Positions 13,723 through 15,310 of a DNA stretch of 15,310 nucleotides are shown one piece after another. The stretch is taken from NCBI GenBank assembly GCA_030627725.1, contig DAOVSZ010000025.1:1-15310 (forward strand). The letters are read 5' to 3'. Both the position numbers and the translations under genes were made by a program. Position 1 is the stretch's first letter. Every line of letters begins with the position of its first letter. The notes under the pieces were generated by a model, which saw nothing but the letters and a program-made list of their open reading frames with translations, made no database searches and was not told the origin of the DNA. The stretch comes from Desulfobulbaceae bacterium. Lineage in GTDB: Bacteria > Desulfobacterota > Desulfobulbia > Desulfobulbales > DAOVSZ01.

Positions 13723-14271
13723 CAAGACGTACTCGACAAATACAACGAACGTAATTTTATCGAAAAGACAGGGGGGCATAGTAGGTATCAGGAAAACGTA
13801 TATAATAGCAAAGTCTAGTGTCGTTTTGAGTTCCAAAATCAACCTACCATAATAATTTTTTCATTTTTTTTAAAAAACCCCTCCTTTCACTCAAAAAACT
13901 CCCAAAAACATATCCCCTTGTAATCATTGGAAATATGAATTTTCTCCCGGGAAATCCCGGGATAATCTCCCGACCTCTCCCGAATGATTTCTGAATTTCC
14001 CGGGATTTCCCGAAAAATCCCGAGTGTTTCTAAGGGATTCCCCTATTTTCTTCTTGTACAAGAGATGGTAGGATGAAAATGTTGTGCTGTTTAATGACAG
14101 AACCGGCATAAACAACGGACAAGGCAATGTGCGGGAAAATGGCAAACAACAGAAGAAAAGTTGGGAAACAAAATCCGTTAAATTGTTGGATAAAAATTTG
14201 ACACTTGAGACCTTACTTACGTTGTTTTAGAACCAGCGTTTGTGCACACAACGGAATGGAGCAGGAAGTGT
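13723..14271. other. Non-coding stretch between the Fic operator array and the 53-aa gene
   Basis: About 550 nt with no supported gene. It holds poly-T/poly-A and C-rich runs at 13855-13920, the TCCCG cluster at 13945-14022, a TATAAT at about 13802-13807 without a matching -35 box, and a perfect TTGACA at about 14198-14203 with only a poor -10 partner. Open frames here are low-complexity by-products of the repeats. Confidence 0.6.
13945..14022. repeat. Cluster of seven TCCCG motifs with three CCCGGG palindromes
   Basis: TCCCG begins at 13945, 13955, 13968, 13978, 13998, 14008 and 14018. Three copies are part of CCCGGG palindromes (13946-13951, 13956-13961, 13999-14004). Several are separated by exactly 10 nt (13945/13955, 13968/13978, 13998/14008/14018). 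On the minus strand these are GGGA runs that could allow a G-quadruplex. Confidence 0.75.
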
Positions 14272-14433
14272 ATGTGCGATAAGCAAGGCAGACCGAATCT
14301 GAAGGATATTTTGGCAAATCTGGCCGGGCCTGTGCCGTTGGGCAGGAAGATCGGTCTTTTGCTCAGGAATAATCTCTATAAGCTCCGGCATGGAAAAAAC
14401 TGCTGCGGCCATCCGGGCGAACCAGGGTGTTGA
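14272..14433 (+). CDS. 53-aa cysteine-rich small protein ending CCGHPGEPGC
   Basis: Function unknown to me. ATG 14272 has a good AGGAAG about 5 nt upstream; a GTG at 14242 could add ten residues (including one more Cys). The product begins MCDKQGRPNLKDILANLAGP and VPLGRKIGLLLRNNLYKLRH, then GKNCCGHPGEPGC. The middle is a basic amphipathic helix region, and the tail C44-C45-x6-x-C53 with HPGEPG looks like a metal- or cofactor-binding knot. The strict Gly/Pro/Cys ending and clean coding pattern argue against chance. My recollection that similar CCG-x-x-GEPGC-ended proteins exist in other Desulfobacterota is unverified. It stands alone between the non-coding stretch and the DUF1016 gene. Confidence 0.65.
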   Translation: MCDKQGRPNLKDILANLAGPVPLGRKIGLLLRNNLYKLRHGKNCCGHPGEPGC

Positions 14434-14448
14434 GTGGCGAAGGCGGCT

Positions 14449-14515
14449 GCCCCGGATTCGGGGCGCAAAGGGTAGGGGTGAAAGTCAAAATATCAGGCCT
14501 GACCCCCTGATTTTT
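14449..14515. repeat. GC hairpin and GGGGTCAGGCCTGA-like element, possible terminator
   Basis: GCCCCG-GATT-CGGGGC forms a hairpin at 14449-14464, without a T-tract. Further on, ATCAGG (14492-14497) pairs with CCTGAT (14506-14511) and is followed by five Ts, a moderate intrinsic terminator for the 53-aa gene. Read on the minus strand, 14484-14507 is GGGGGTCAGGCCTGATATTTTGAC-like (core GGGGTCAGGCCTGA), a phrase that I associate with REP-type elements near RAYT transposases. The remaining gap to 14597 shows a weak second copy (CAAATGTCAAGCCTGA) and nothing else clear. Confidence 0.4.
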
Positions 14516-14591
14516 CAAATGTCAAGCCTGAGAACTTGTAACCCGAGAACTTGCGTTAAACAACAATATATTTTAAGACTGACCATTCAGG

Positions 14592-14626
14592 GTGACGTGG
14601 TCACAAACAGCAAGCAGAACTATAAG
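14592..14626 (+). promoter_or_regulatory. Candidate promoter and operator of the DUF1016 gene
   Basis: TGGTCA (14598-14603) and TATAAG (14621-14626) are separated by 17 nt and give four and four-to-five consensus matches. The -35 box is inside an inverted repeat GTGAC-GTG-GTCAC (14592-14604), which could be an operator. A perfect TTGACA at 14636-14641 is too close to the start to be its -35. Confidence 0.35.
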
Positions 14627-14660
14627 AGCTATAGGTTGACAGTAACGAGTAAAATTTGAA

Positions 14661-15310
14661 ATGAAAAACGAGCTGACATATACTTCTTTGATTGAGGCCA
14701 TCCAGCACATTCATGACGAGATTGCCGCCCAGACGAGCCGGGCTGTGAATGTCAGTCTGACCCTGCGTAACTGGTTGATCGGCTGCTACATCGCTGAATA
14801 CGAACTGCGCGGTGCGGATCGGGCTGGTTATGGTGACAGGCTATTGGCGAGCTTAGCAGCCGAATTGGAAAAACTTAATGTCAGCGCCTGCGGCAAACGA
14901 CAACTTTATCAATATCTTCGATTTTATCAAATCTATCCTCAAATTGTGCGGACAGTGACCGCACAATTTGAACACCTAATTCCTGAGGGGAGTATTGTAG
15001 TTCATGAAAAAGTGCGGTCAGCGACCGCACAATTTCGGACGGATTCGCAAAAATTGATCGAGGCGCTTTCCTATAGTCATATTGAGCAATTGGTGACCAT
15101 CGAAGACGAGACCAAGCAAACTTTCTATGAAATTGAGTGCATCCGGGGCAACTGGTCGGTCCGTGAACTCAAACGCCAGATAGGCAGCCTCTACTATGAA
15201 CGTTCCGGATTGTCCAAAGACAAAAAGAAACTGGCCGAGTTGGCCCGATCCGATGCGGAAACCACCGGATCGAAATTGACGGTTCGTGACCCATACATTT
15301 TCGAATTTCT
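14661..15310 (+). CDS. DUF1016/YhcG-type nuclease, N-terminal part (3' end outside window)
   Basis: The family has an N-terminal DUF1016 domain followed by a PDDEXK-type nuclease domain; it is common in accessory regions and some members are linked to restriction or DNA repair. From ATG 14661, 216 codons are open to the window edge. The domain is clear: an N-terminal helix with LTLRNWLIGCYIAEYELRG (33-51), GYGDRLLASLAAEL, RQLYQYLRFYQIYPQI, then LSYSHIEQLVTIEDETKQTF (136-155) and RGNWSVRELKRQIGSLYYER (162-181). VRDPYIFEF at the end is the usual link into the nuclease domain, which lies outside. Oddly, residues 96-103 and 118-125 (VRTVTAQF and VRSATAQF) are encoded by two near-identical palindromic repeats. 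The start has no strong ribosome binding site. Confidence 0.9.
   Translation, partial: MKNELTYTSLIEAIQHIHDEIAAQTSRAVNVSLTLRNWLIGCYIAEYELRGADRAGYGDRLLASLAAELEKLNVSACGKRQLYQYLRFYQIYPQIVRTVTAQFEHLIPEGSIVVHEKVRSATAQFRTDSQKLIEALSYSHIEQLVTIEDETKQTFYEIECIRGNWSVRELKRQIGSLYYERSGLSKDKKKLAELARSDAETTGSKLTVRDPYIFEF
14940..15035 (+). repeat. Two in-frame palindromic repeats inside the DUF1016 gene
   Basis: Bases 14946-14969 and 15012-15035 are 24-nt direct repeats with 22 identities, in the same codon phase and 66 nt apart. Each is itself palindromic: CAAATTGTGCGG (14940-14951) pairs with 14959-14970 over 12 bp with a 7-nt spacer in copy 1, and GTGCGGTC (15012-15019) pairs with GACCGCAC (15023-15030) over 8 bp with spacer AGC in copy 2. 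Confidence 0.85.

Noticed and set aside
13924..14145. 73-codon minus-strand ORF
   Set aside because: Its sequence is generated by the TCCCG repeats and has no protein-like pattern.

Overview
The window holds the 3' part of a bacterial ribosomal protein (spc/alpha) gene cluster followed by about 8 kb of accessory DNA. The forms of RpoA, S4, S11 and SecY, together with the accessory gene content (cNMP-binding/HD-GYP protein, TerB-like protein, DUF1016 nuclease), suggest a Desulfobacterota (deltaproteobacterial) organism, perhaps of the Desulfobulbales. That placement is an inference from protein style and was not computed.

Positions 1-6958 are one dense plus-strand block: rpsE (5' end outside the window), rpmD, rplO, secY, map, infA, rpmJ, rpsM, rpsK, rpsD, rpoA and rplQ. 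It encodes ribosomal proteins S5, L30, L15, L36, S13, S11, S4 and L17, the SecY channel, methionine aminopeptidase, IF-1 and the RNA polymerase alpha subunit. It closes with a very strong intrinsic terminator at 6921-6958. No adk lies between secY and map. The rpsE-rpmD gap (138 nt) and the map-infA gap (135 nt) are unusually long for this cluster.

Positions 6959-9807 hold a cyclic-nucleotide-binding/HD-GYP protein (candidate c-di-GMP phosphodiesterase), a TerB-fold protein, and a minus-strand CheR-type methyltransferase that converges on it. No other chemotaxis genes are in view.

Positions 9830-12224 start with a frameshifted 3' remnant of a DUF1016/YhcG-type nuclease gene. Next comes a toxin-first HigB/HigA-type toxin-antitoxin pair behind a 28-bp perfect AT palindrome. 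After that come a nested inverted repeat, an unrecognised 72-aa protein and a complete calcineurin-like metallophosphoesterase.

Positions 12240-15310 hold a minus-strand class II Fic protein, whose upstream region carries ten copies of the TTAGTA hexamer in two 10-bp-period arrays. A 0.5-kb AT-rich and TCCCG-rich non-coding stretch follows. Then come a 53-aa cysteine-rich protein ending in CCGHPGEPGC and the 5' part of a DUF1016/YhcG-type nuclease gene that contains two near-identical in-frame palindromes and runs off the window.

The ribosomal block is ordinary core genome. The region after 9.8 kb looks like an accessory patch with a toxin-antitoxin pair, Fic, two DUF1016 loci (one dead) and several repeat elements. 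The strongest candidates for undescribed biology are the Fic upstream operator array, the CCGHPGEPGC small protein, and the in-frame palindromes of the DUF1016 gene.
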